Of a stretch of 64,000 bases of DNA, positions 23,463 to 34,062 are shown in pieces (position 1 is the stretch's first letter; each line of letters begins with the position of its first letter). The notes under the pieces are model-generated. The model was not told the DNA's origin, searched no databases, and saw nothing but the letters and a program-made list of their open reading frames with translations. The position numbers and the translations under genes were made by a program. The stretch is from Mya arenaria (taxonomy: Eukaryota > Mollusca > Bivalvia > Myida > Myidae), in NCBI RefSeq assembly GCF_026914265.1, contig NC_069135.1, positions 1,629,001-1,693,000 on the forward strand, in the 5' to 3' direction.

Positions 23463-24840
23463 TGCAGGTAGATTACAAAATTATGTCAAAAATTGGAGAA
23501 AAATAACAAGTGATGAGAATGTTTTAGATATTATTGAACATTGCCATATTGAATTTATAAAAGGGGAAAACCCAAAAATTACAGAATTAAATTTTCGAAA
23601 ACAGAAGAGCAGGTGATTTGCCATGAAATTGAAAATGTATTGGAAATGCAAGTCATTGAAGAGGTTTGTAACCATCCAAATGAATATATTTCTCCAATGT
23701 TTGTCATACAAAAACGCTCTGGTGAATACCGGATGATTCTCAATCTTAAGAATCTCAATAAATATGTTGAATACACTTTTGAGTCTGCGATAAGATTGGT
23801 AAAACCAAATATGTTGTGTTTTTTTTGCTAGCACTGATACCAGACATGGGTATTACAGTGTACCGATTGCAGTTGAAGATCAAGTCAAGTTGAGTGAGAT
23901 TTATTTATCTTGGTAAGCTTTACCAGTATCGAGCCCTGCCAAATGGTATTTCCTGTGCGCCAAAACAATTCACAAAAATGATGAAGCCCGTTTATGCATC
24001 TCTGCGCATGATGAGACACAAAAATTCAGGTTATATTGATGATTCACTATTAATGGGTGATACATATTCTGAATGTGAGCGAAATGTTCATGATACTGTC
24101 AATCTCATGACGGAGTTAGGATTCATGATTCATGAAACAAAATCTATAATTGTTCCAACTAGGAAAATAACATTTCTCGGTAATGATATTGATTCCAAAA
24201 GAAATGGTGGTAATGTTACCATCAGAAAAAGTGGAAAATATAGTCCAATCATGCACAGATTTGCAAAGACAGGATAGAGCAAAAATTAGAGATGCTGCTA
24301 GGATTTTGGGTCTTTTGGTGTCATCCTTTTCGGCTGTTGAGTTTGGTCCATTGTTTTACAGAACTATTGAATGTGCAAAAAATCAAGCACTTCAGCACCA
24401 TGCTGGTGATTATGAGTCTTTGATGTATATCACAGAAATTATCAAAAATAAACTCTCATGGTGGATTAAAAATCTTTCTCACCAAGATAAACATATTATA
24501 CATGGAAACCCAGATCACTACAACACTAGTTCGTTTGGATGGGGTGGTGCTTCAGAGAATGTAAGCATTGGTGGCCGATGGGATGATACTGAGATTCAGA
24601 ATCATCAATGTCTTGGAATTGTTTGCTGCAAGCCATGCTTTCAAATCAATTTGTAAGACAAAATCAAACATCCATGTACAAAAACGTTCTGACAACTCGT
24701 GTACTGTTGTCATATGGGTGGTAAAATAGAACAACTTAACAACATTGCAAAGCATATGTGGCTCTGATGTAAGGATAGAGCAATTTGGCTTTCAGCAACA
24801 CATGTTCCTGGAATTGCAAACGAGGCAGATTTTAGTTCAA
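23463..24840 (+). pseudogene. DIRS reverse transcriptase and RNase H, broken
   Basis: AGRLQNYVKNWRKITSDENV at 23463 is the standard entry into a DIRS RT. There follow ISPMFVIQKRSGEYRMILNL, a shifted YYSVPIAVEDQVK, then YQYRALPNGISCAPKQFTKM and the catalytic box SGYIDDSLLMGDTYSEC (frame 23894-24277). Then comes an RNase H-like part with SSFGWGGASENVSIGGRWDD (frame 24183-24656). Several frameshifts and stops break it (for example near 23830, 23910 and 24277). Confidence 0.9.
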
Positions 24841-25910
24841 GACATTTAAATGAAAATGTTGAATGTAAACTAGCAGAATCCGTTTTTTTCAGAAGCCGTA
24901 AATTGTTTAGGTTTGCCGGAAATTGACATGTTTGCTTCTCGTTTGAATAGGCAATTGGATCGATTTCGACCAGATCCAAATGCAGAAGCCGTTGATGCTT
25001 TTTTCTGTGGATTGGAATGGGTGATACATATATGCTTTTCCTCCTTTCAGGTGTGTGGCACAAGTAATTCAGAAAGGACAGAGCAGAGGTCTTGCTGGTG
25101 GCACCTTTTTGGATAACACAAAATTCTTTCACCAGTATTCTGGAAATGTTGACTCGCAATCAATTCATTCTGAAAGTGGACCAGAACACATTGAAATTAC
25201 CACAAACATAAGAGTGCATCTTTTAGTCAACAAACTACATCTAAGGCTATGTCGTATATCCGGAGATCCTATGAAAAGCGAAACTTATCTGAAAAGTATA
25301 TTAACATCATCATGGCCTCATGGAGATAGACTACACAGAAGCAATATTCCACGTACATTAACCGATGGATTCACTTCTGGGAAATGGATCCACTTCAAAC
25401 CCCTATAGAGTATTGCATAGAATTTTTAACTGAACTATATGATTCAGCTATGAAACATTAAATACTGCAAGAAGTGCTTTATCAAGTTTATGTAAAAAAA
25501 CAAGATGGTTATAATGTGGGAAGCCGTCCATAAGTAATACGTTTTCTCAGTGGTGTTTATAACTTGCGTCCAACTAAACCAAAATACAAAGAGACATGGG
25601 ATGTGTCAAAAGTTCTGTGATATTTGAAAACTCTGACACCAGCAAGACAGTTGTCATTAAAGATGCTATCTTACAAGCCAGTTATGCTTATAGCTTTGAT
25701 TCAGGTAAGTCGAAGCCATTCTATTTCTTTGTTGACACTTGATAATTTGATGAAAGACAGTGAGTCTTATGTGTTACACTACACCAGGTTGTTGAAACAG
25801 TCGATGAAAGGAAAAGTTAATCCAATCCTAAAATTAAACAGATACGTCGGTGGATAAAATTTGTGTTGAAAAGTTCTAGGATTGATATTGATAAAATAGT
25901 CTACAGATAC
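24841..25910 (+). pseudogene. DIRS post-RT region and tyrosine recombinase, truncated
   Basis: PEIDMFASRLNRQLDRFRPD (24916 onward) is the usual DIRS segment after RNase H. The recombinase part shows a frameshifted TWDVSKVL, then TLTPARQLSLKMLSYKPVML (25624 onward), then IRRWIKFVLKSSRIDID near 25845. The stretch that should carry the H-x-x-R part of the catalytic site is missing or mutated. A deletion seems to join the middle of the recombinase to the RRWIK segment. Not functional. Confidence 0.8.
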
Positions 25911-26104
25911 AACGTGTGCCAGATTCTGTGACAAGCCTCTGTAGAGAGAAAGTTGTAGTTCCTTCCAGGATGTTGTATTGCAGTTAACAGGTACCTTTTT
26001 TCTACGAATGTTCTATGTATTTGAATAAGTGCCTGTACGAGATCGCGCGTCATTTTTTGTTTGCGTTGAAATCTCATTTGATTCCGGAAATAGTATGACG
26101 TAAT

Positions 26105-28100
26105 ATAATTCCCCCAAACAATTATTGCTTTCGAATTTATTTTAGGCAAAGAGTAATGGATGATGTTTGGAACAAAACGATTGTATTCGATCATGAATTT
26201 AGAAATGGTTTGACAGTCAGAACCTCATGTGTTGTTTTTTCATTTTGTTTTTTTGGTATACAAATGTTTGGGCATGTTAACGACCATCACACATGGAATA
26301 TGTTAGTGGTGAATCGGTATAAGAATGTTCTATTAATCACATGCAAAATGATTGGTTTTAAAAAATTTCGATTTGGGTAAACAGTAGATGAATCTAAACC
26401 CTATGTTCAATGTTTAACAAAATATCGAATTTGATCGAAACGACTGTGACTGGTTTTTAAAAACACTATTAAATATGAAAAGGGCATGTAAAAGTTTTTG
26501 TTTATGAAGTTTGCAGAAGGGTGCATTCAGCCTTTTATACCGTATAGAAACGTATTGGAAAGTGATCAAATTGAATTTTATAGGTTTCGAATAGCCATTA
26601 TTTATGAAATGAATAAACAAAAACATTGTTATTGGTTTGGAATAATCTATAATAGATGTTTATGAAAAGGATGAACATTGATTCAGGTCATACGAGTGTA
26701 ATTTTATCGAAGTGACGGGTACCTAGTCTAGATGGCAATTACTCGCACAAAATGCATTACGGGGCGCATTTGGATGCGTGTGAAGATAAACTAATTTTAA
26801 TATTGTAAATCTGAGGTTACGTTTTTAACATTGTCTGTGCTGATATTTGGCAAAAAATGACATGTAACACTTGCTTAGAAATGTAAATTGCACCATAAAA
26901 ATTGTACGCATACATGAACGCGGGATTAACTGGTTGTATTTATGTTGTGTTTTGTGCGATTTGTTTGTATTTCCTTTCAATAAATGGTATTGAAACCGGT
27001 CAATATGTCAACCCGATCACGATACTGCAATATAACGGTCGCCATTTTCGCCGCTATTTAACTTTATTGAATATATGAAGCTTGTTGATTGGCATTCGAC
27101 ATTGGATTGTTCTGTTTACTACATGCAAATTATTCTCTTTGAAAATATATCGATTCGAGTTGGCATTAAGTAAAATACATTAATTGCAGTATTGTTTCCT
27201 GACAAGAAATTATTTGTGATATTTAGATGTGTAAGTTCTCAAAATGGCATGAAGCGTAGCACCAAGCAAACATTGAGTGTCTGCGATCATAATTTTGGAA
27301 AACGATTTAACAGTTCCAAATTATTTTGTTTTCCGCGGTACCTCCGGACGTGACTGTATAAGCCACATTAATCTTACCTGAACAAATGTAATTTATTGTT
27401 GGTATTTCAACATAGGCTGCTTTGAAAATGTGAGTTGGAGTTGGCCAACCCTACATTTGATATAGAAAAATGTACGCAAATGGATTGAAGTGTTTGTTTT
27501 CAAAGGGTAGGGAATGAAGTTTTGAAAGAAAACAGTTGTATACGATCATGAAATTAGAAAAGGATTTACCAGTAGCAACTTCTTGTTTATTTTGAATTTG
27601 TTGTCGGTGATTCGGTATTAGAATGTTTGGCCATGTTAGCGACCAAAACGTTTTGTTAATCACATGCTGAATGATTCATTAAGTTTGAAAATGTCTCTAT
27701 TTTGACTGGCAGATCATATTCAACCCGCTATTCAATTTAGATCAGCTTATTAAAATTGATCAAACTGGTTTCAAAAAGACTAAAGATATATCAAAAGCGC
27801 ATGCAAAATTATTTATACATAATGTTTGCGGGTTCATTCAATTATTTATAACATGAAGGAAAAAGTACGGAAAATGATAAAATTCGTAATGATTCGTTTC
27901 GAGTAGTCAATGATATATGAAAAGGATAAACATAAGTTACATTAAACGCTAAAATCATAAGTGTATGAGATCATGCATTTGGGAAAGGTTTATTAATTGT
28001 TATTGTATGGGTTTTTTGGTCATATACGGCATTGAATCCGGAACGTATTTTCACACAGTGCTGCAATATAACCATGACATGTGACTCTTCGCAACTTGTA
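26105..28100. repeat. Composite dispersed repeat, copies after the DIRS insertion
   Basis: Word A (gatcatgaatttagaaa) recurs near 26192, 27547 and 27968, word B (ataaatggtattgaaaccgg) near 26980, word C near 27041 and word D near 26712. No coding signal. It continues the family seen at 15300-21342. Confidence 0.72.
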
Positions 28101-28241
28101 ATGGGAAATTTCTTATAATTCATTCAATACTGGATAGTTGTTGTTTTTTAAAAAAATATTAGTTTTCGAAAATAAATCGGGGGTTTTTTTTTTGGCAAAA
28201 GACCAAATGCATCAATGTAAAACTAGAATAATGTATGGAAG

Positions 28242-28349
28242 TAAAAGGGCATTCATTCTATAATCAAAATGTTTAACCCTTCATAAATGTAAGTCTATAT
28301 GAAACCAATTACTAGTATTACTTTTGATTATAGAATAAATGCCCTTTTA
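28242..28349. mobile_element. Short TA-flanked MITE (about 108 bp), copy 1
   Basis: Inverted ends taaaagggcattcattctat with aatcaaaa (28242-28269), and ttttgatt with atagaataaatgccctttta (28322-28349). Both ends carry TA, as expected for Tc1/mariner-type targets. Repeated at 32453-32562 because it lies inside the segmental duplication. Confidence 0.8.
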
Positions 28350-29009
28350 AAAACAAATAGTGTAATATTTCTTAAAAGGAGAAATAAATATCGTTTGCGG
28401 TCTTATTCCGCGAGAATTGACATGATGCGCTAACGCGTCGATCGCGGTTTTGAAAAAAAGGTTTAACTGCAAGAGTCTTTTCATATATATCGTACTTTGC
28501 TGCGCAATAGACTAGTATTGCAACTGTGAGGTTATTCCGGATATAATCTTTCCACCCACAGGCGGACGGTATTTTGAATAATCATGAAGCTTTCAGATCA
28601 GTATGAACTAACTGCGAGTTTATAGACATTAAAAAACTTAAACTAGTTAAACGAAATCCCTTGATGTTTGTAGCTTTGATCTTACTTTAAGAAAGAACTA
28701 TATATAATGACAAGAATTTACTGCATAAAGATCATAACACGAATGTGCAATACGTTTCAGCTGCATGTGTAGGGCTGTAGTATCGGATCAAAATGGCCCG
28801 GTCCAGAAAGGCCCACTTGAAATTGAAGAAAGCGATGGTTCTTCACACGGTGGGTGGCTTTAAAGGGGTCTTTCGTCGTCTGTCTTCTAACATATAATGT
28901 TCCTTAAATATGTTGGGTTTTCTCTTTCCTTCCTTTCTAAATAATAATACGTGATGTAAGGAAGTCAATACTTATTTCACCTTGTTTTGCATAACATGTA
29001 CGTTACCTT

Positions 29010-29665
29010 ATAGAACGTGATAACTATGCTAAGTCACTTTTACCCAATGAGTATGAAATTTGGTCAGAATACATGTCTGCAAGTTGTCTTGAACAATAAT
29101 AAATGTGTGTCTTCGCTGGTCAAAACCTTGGGAGCTATGTCAAATCTTAGAGAAAAAAATCCCCGTCATAAATTCAACATTTTTATACACTTATCACGTT
29201 TCCTTACGAAACTAGTTTGCATGTTGCCTTGAACAATTATGAATATGAATTACTGGTCAAAACTAGGTCCCTAAGTCAATTATTATATTTAACAAAAATC
29301 CCCGTCGTAAATTAAATTGTTTTATTCACTTATGATACGGCTGTTCTGCTTGATGTTATGAATATGGGTCACTTCCGGTCAAAAACTAGGTAATTAGGTC
29401 AAACCTGGAGAAAATAATTTCAATAGCTTTTTATCCACTTGTTATGAAACATTGTCAGACAAATTGAGTTGTCAAATTAGCATGTGGTCTTGAACACGCA
29501 TGCATATAAATCAACTCTGGTAAAAAACAATGTCACTAGGCCAATTTTAGGGGGGAAATCCCCGACATGATTTAAATATATTTTTTTCCAATTGTTATGA
29601 AACTTGGATAAAAAACCTTTTTCCGAAAGTTGTCATGTTATTGGCTTCAATTAATATTAAAACGT
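29010..29665 (+). repeat. Mollusc-type tandem interspersed repeat, copy 1
   Basis: Three or more diverged units built on atgagtatgaaatttggtca, ggtcaaaaactaggtaatta and gaaaaaaatccccgtcataa. I recall such 'gaaacttggtcagaa...aaaaactaggtcactaggtcaaa' units as very abundant in bivalve genomes. Non-coding. Confidence 0.65.
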
Positions 29666-29871
29666 GGCTATGTATATCTGTTGATTTGCCACCCATGGCC
29701 ATTTTCAAATTTAATTCAATGAAAAGGAATTAGGTATCTGTGAACATGTTTGAGTGGCATGAACTGCTCTAAGTTCAAAAGAGATTTGTCAACAAAAAGG
29801 AAATAGGTATCTGCGAACATAGTGACCATTTCTTTCTCGCTTTTAAAATGAGTAGCCTAAATCTAGCAGTA

Positions 29872-31045
29872 ACCTCTTTACTCAGAAGGGGTGTGTTTAA
29901 AAACAGTTACCTCTTGACTCAGAAGGGGTGTGTTTAAAAACAGTTACCCTCTTGACTCAGAAGGGGTGTGTTTAAAAACAGTTACCTCTTGACTCAGAAG
30001 GGGTGTGTTTAAAAACAGTTACCCTCTTGACTCAGAATGGGTGTTTTTAAAATCAGTTAACTCTTGACTCAGAAGGGGTGTGTTTAAAACAGTTAACTCT
30101 TGACTCAGAATGGCAGAAGGGGTGTGTTTAAAAACAGTTACCTCTTGACTCAGAAGGGGTGTGTTTAAAAACAGTTACCTCTTGACTCAGAAGGGGTGTG
30201 TTTAAAAACAGTTACCCTCTTGACTCAGAATGGGTGTTTTTAAAATCAGTTAACTCTTGACTCAGAAGGGGTGTGTTTAAAAACATTCACCCTCTTGACT
30301 CAGAATGGATGTGTTTAAAACAGTTAACTCTTGACTCAGAAGGGGTGTGTTTAAAAACAGTTACCTCTTGACTCAGAAGGGGTGTGTTTAAAAACAGTTA
30401 CCTCTTGACTCAGAAGGGGGGTGTTTAAAACAGTTAACTCTTGACTCAGAAGGGGTGTGTTTAAAACAGTTACCTCTTGACTCAGAAGGGGGGTGTTTAA
30501 AACAGTTAACTCTTGACTCAGAATGGGTGTGTTTAAAACAGTTAACTCTTGACTCAGAAGGGGGGGGGTGTTTAAAAACAGTTAACTCTTGACTCAGAAG
30601 GGGGGTGTTTAAAACAGTTAACTCTTGACTCAGAAGGGCAGAAGGGGTGTGTTTAAAAACAGTTACCCTCTTGACTCAGAATGGGTGTGTTTAAAACAGT
30701 TAACTCTTGACTCAGAAGGGGTGTGTTTAAAACAGTTACCTCTTGACTCAGAAGGGGGGTGTTTAAAACAGTTAACTCTTGACTCAAAAGGGCAGAAGGG
30801 GTGTGTTTAAAAACAGTTACCCTCTTGACTCAGAATGGGTGTGTTTAAAACAGTTAACTCTTGACTCAGAAGGGGTGTGTTTAAAACAGTTAACTCTTGA
30901 CTCAAAAGGGCAGAAGGGGTGTGTTTAAAAACAGTTACCCTCTTGACTTAGAAGGGGTGTGTTTAAAACAGTTAACTCTTGACTCAAAAGGGCAGAAGAG
31001 GTCTGTTTAAAACGAATAATTACCTCTTGACTCAGAAGAGGTCTG
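29872..31045 (+). repeat. 37-bp minisatellite with AP-1 site, copy 1 array
   Basis: About 31 units of 36-38 bp, core cctcttgactcagaaggggt then gtgtttaaaaacagtta. Nearly every unit holds TGACTCA, the consensus AP-1/TRE site. Variants alternate gttacc/gttaactc and gggg/gggggg runs. It ends with two longer, diverged units (gaagaggtctgtttaaaacg). Confidence 0.97.
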
Positions 31046-31129
31046 TTTGTTACAAAAAAAATGCTTGTAGCCTTCTCTTGATGCATGGGAGATGTATAGT
31101 CTATGAGTCTACAATCATACAAAGGCACA

Positions 31130-32137
31130 AAAAAGGATAAACATATTGATTCAGGTCATACGATTGTTATTTATAGAAGTATATTCCTCGGGATTGTAAT
31201 TGTGTATGTTATATTAATACGTTTGTTTCTATATTTGATCGTTTGGATCCTTGCCTTGTGCCCTTAAAAGGGTTTATTTTTGAATTTTCAACTACTAGGC
31301 CTCTCCGCTTGTTTTTTCATCGTATAATTTACTATTCAACGTTCCGAATCAAATGTAGACTTATTTGTTTCGGAATGACCATTTAACCATGCAAGCACCA
31401 CTGTTTGCTCTGAACGATTATTTTTAAAAGATGTGGAAAAGGTAAACAAAAATTGAGGGGAAAGGGCAAACATTAAAACAAAATGAGAAATAAAACAATT
31501 GTATGCGGTCATTACTTTCGAAGATGTTAAACAGCTTCATATATAAATATAGATATAAACATGCTCTAAATGGCATTCAAACGGGTTAAAATCCATAAAA
31601 TAACAATGCATCACCAGGCTGAAAAGTTACGTTGGTCATATTTGCGACCATAACACATGGGGGAATGTTTTTTATTGCTTAAGATTCGACAAATAATGTT
31701 CCGAACCGCATGTAAAATTGTTTGCTTTGAACATGTGTTGATATTGGTGTGCAATTCTATATATTACAGTACTTAATAACATATAAAATCATTTTCTTTT
31801 AAAATTTGTCGATTCTGGTATCCTGTTGGCCATTATATATATTTGACCTTACACAGCATGTAGGAAAACGTTTGGTTAAAACATTTTGGTTTAGGTCAAA
31901 CGAGTTATTTTTATTGAAGTGGCGTGCCGCTGGACTTTAGAAAAGGGTGCAAATAAAAAAATAAGTTCTGCACTCCGATAGTACGCAATGAAAATGCATT
32001 ACGGTGCGCTCTCATTTGATGTCAAACTTATGCTTTTATTAAAAGTCGAGGTCCCAAGACGCATGTATTTAAAAAAACAGTTTATGTACGGTTTTATAAA
32101 AACAAACTTGTCCCAATGTGTGCTCTTAAATTTGGCG
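31130..32137. repeat. Composite dispersed repeat between the two duplication copies
   Basis: Word D is visible near 31910 (gaagtggcgtgccgctgg) and word A near 31500 (tatgcggtcattactttcga), so the two duplication copies are separated by the same old repeat family. No gene. Confidence 0.6.
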
Positions 32138-32452
32138 ATAAGTTACATTAAACGCTAAAATCATAAGTGTATGAGATCATGCATTTGGGAAAGGTTTATT
32201 AATTGTTCTTGTATGGGTTTTTTGTCATCAACGGCATTGAATCGAGAACGTATTTTCACACAGTGCTGCAATATAACCATGACATGTGACTCTTCGCAAC
32301 TTTTAATGGGAAATTTCTTATAATTCATTCAACACTGGATAGTTGTTTAAAAAAAAAACATGCTAAAATATTAGTTTTCGAAAATAAATCGTTTTTTTTT
32401 TGTTGGCAAAAGACCAAATGCATCAATGTAAAACTAGAATAATGTATGGAAG

Positions 32453-32562
32453 TAAAAGGGCATTCATTCTATAATCGAAATGTTTAACCCTTTTCATAAA
32501 TGTAAGTCTATATGAAACCAATTACTAGTATTACTTTTGATTATAGAATAAATGCCCTTTTA
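32453..32562. mobile_element. Short TA-flanked MITE, copy 2
   Basis: Same element as 28242-28349, carried along by the segmental duplication, with one or two substitutions in the loop. Confidence 0.8.
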
Positions 32563-33200
32563 AATACAAATAGTGTTATATTTCTTAAAAGGGGAAATAA
32601 ATATCGTTTGCGGTCTTATTCCGCGAGAATTGACATGATGCGCTAAAGCGTCGATCGCGGTTTTGAAAAAAAAGGTCTAACTGCAAGAGCCTTTTCATAT
32701 ATATCGTACTTTGCTGCGCAATAGACTAGTATTGCAACTGTGAGGTTGTTCCGGATATAATCTTTCCACCCACAGGCGGACGGTATTTTGAATAACCATG
32801 AAGCTTTCAGATCAGTTTGAACTAACTGCGAGTTTATAGACATTAAAAAACTTAAAATAGTTAAACTTGATCTTACTTTAAGAAAGAACTATATATAATG
32901 ACAAGAATTTACTGCATAAAGATCATAACACGAATGTGCAATACGTTTCAGCTGCATGTGTAGGGCTGTAGTATCGGATCAAAATGGCCCGGTCCAGAAA
33001 GGCCCACTTGAAATTGAAGAAAGCGATGGTTCTTCACACGGTGGGTGGCTTTAAAGGGGTCTTTCGTCGTCTGTCTTCTAACATATAATGTTCCTTAAAT
33101 ATGTTGGGTTTTCTCTTTCCTTCCTTTCTAAATAATAATACGTGATGTAAGGAAGTCAATACTTATTTCACCTTGTTTTGCATAACATGTACGTTACCTT

Positions 33201-33860
33201 ATAGAACGTGATAACTATGCTAAGTCACTTTTACCCAATGAGTATGAAATTTGGTCAGAATACATGTCTGCAAGTTGTCTTGAACAATAATAAATGTGTG
33301 TCTTCGCTGGTCAAAACCTTGGGAGCTATGTCAAATCTTAGAGAAAAAAATCCCCGTCATAAATTCAACATTTTAATACACTTATCACGTTTCCTTACGA
33401 AACTAGTTTGCATGTTGCCTTGAACAATTATGAATATGAATTACTGGTCAAAAAGAGGTCCCTAAGTCAATTATTATATTTAACAAAAATCCCCGTCGTA
33501 AATTAAATTGTTTTATTCACTTATGATACGGCTGTTCTGCTTGATGTTATGAATATGGGTCACTTCCGGTCAAAAACTAGGTAATTAGGTCAAACCTGGA
33601 GAAAATAATTTCAATAGCTTTTTATCCACTTGTTATGAAACATTGTCAGACAAATTGAGTTGTCAAATTAGCATGTGGTCTTGAACACGCATGCATATAA
33701 ATCAACTCTGGTAAAAAACAATGTCACTAGGCCAATTTTAGGGGGGAAAATCCCCGACATGATTTAAATATATTTTTTTCCAATTGTTATGAAACTTGGA
33801 TAAAAAACCTTTTTCCGAAAGTTGTCATGTTATTGGCTTCAATTAATATTAAAACTTGGC
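33201..33860 (+). repeat. Mollusc-type tandem interspersed repeat, copy 2
   Basis: Duplicate of 29010-29665 with only a few base changes (for example aaaactaggtc versus aaaaagaggtc near 33450). Confidence 0.65.
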
Positions 33861-34062
33861 TATGTATATCTGTTGATTTGCCACCCATGGCCATTTTCAA
33901 ATTTAATTCAATGAAAAGGAATTAGGTATCTGTGAACATGTTTGAGTGGCATGAACTGCTCTAAGTTCAAAAGAGATTTGTCAACAAAAAGGAAATAGGT
34001 ATCTGCGAACATAGTGACCATTTCTTTCTCGCTTTTAAAATGAGTAGCCTAAATCTAGCAGT

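Larger units (their letters stand above)
21343..26104 (+). mobile_element. DIRS-type tyrosine-recombinase retrotransposon, decayed
   Basis: Bounded by inverted terminal repeats: attacgtcatactatttccg, then caatcaaatgag (21343-21372), against the inverted copy at 26075-26104. The interior reads in DIRS order: a gag-like region, a reverse transcriptase with a YIDD catalytic box, an RNase H-like region, and tyrosine recombinase remains. Every reading frame is broken by stops and frameshifts. The composite repeat continues on both sides, so the element inserted into one copy of it. Confidence 0.9.
27932..31129. repeat. Direct segmental duplication, copy 1 (about 3.2 kb)
   Basis: Begins ataagttacattaaacgcta and ends atcatacaaaggcaca. 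Nearly identical, segment by segment, to 32138-36746 apart from scattered substitutions, a missing stretch (about 28655-28675 in copy 1 is absent from copy 2) and the length of the minisatellite. Sequence differs outside these borders. Confidence 0.95.
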
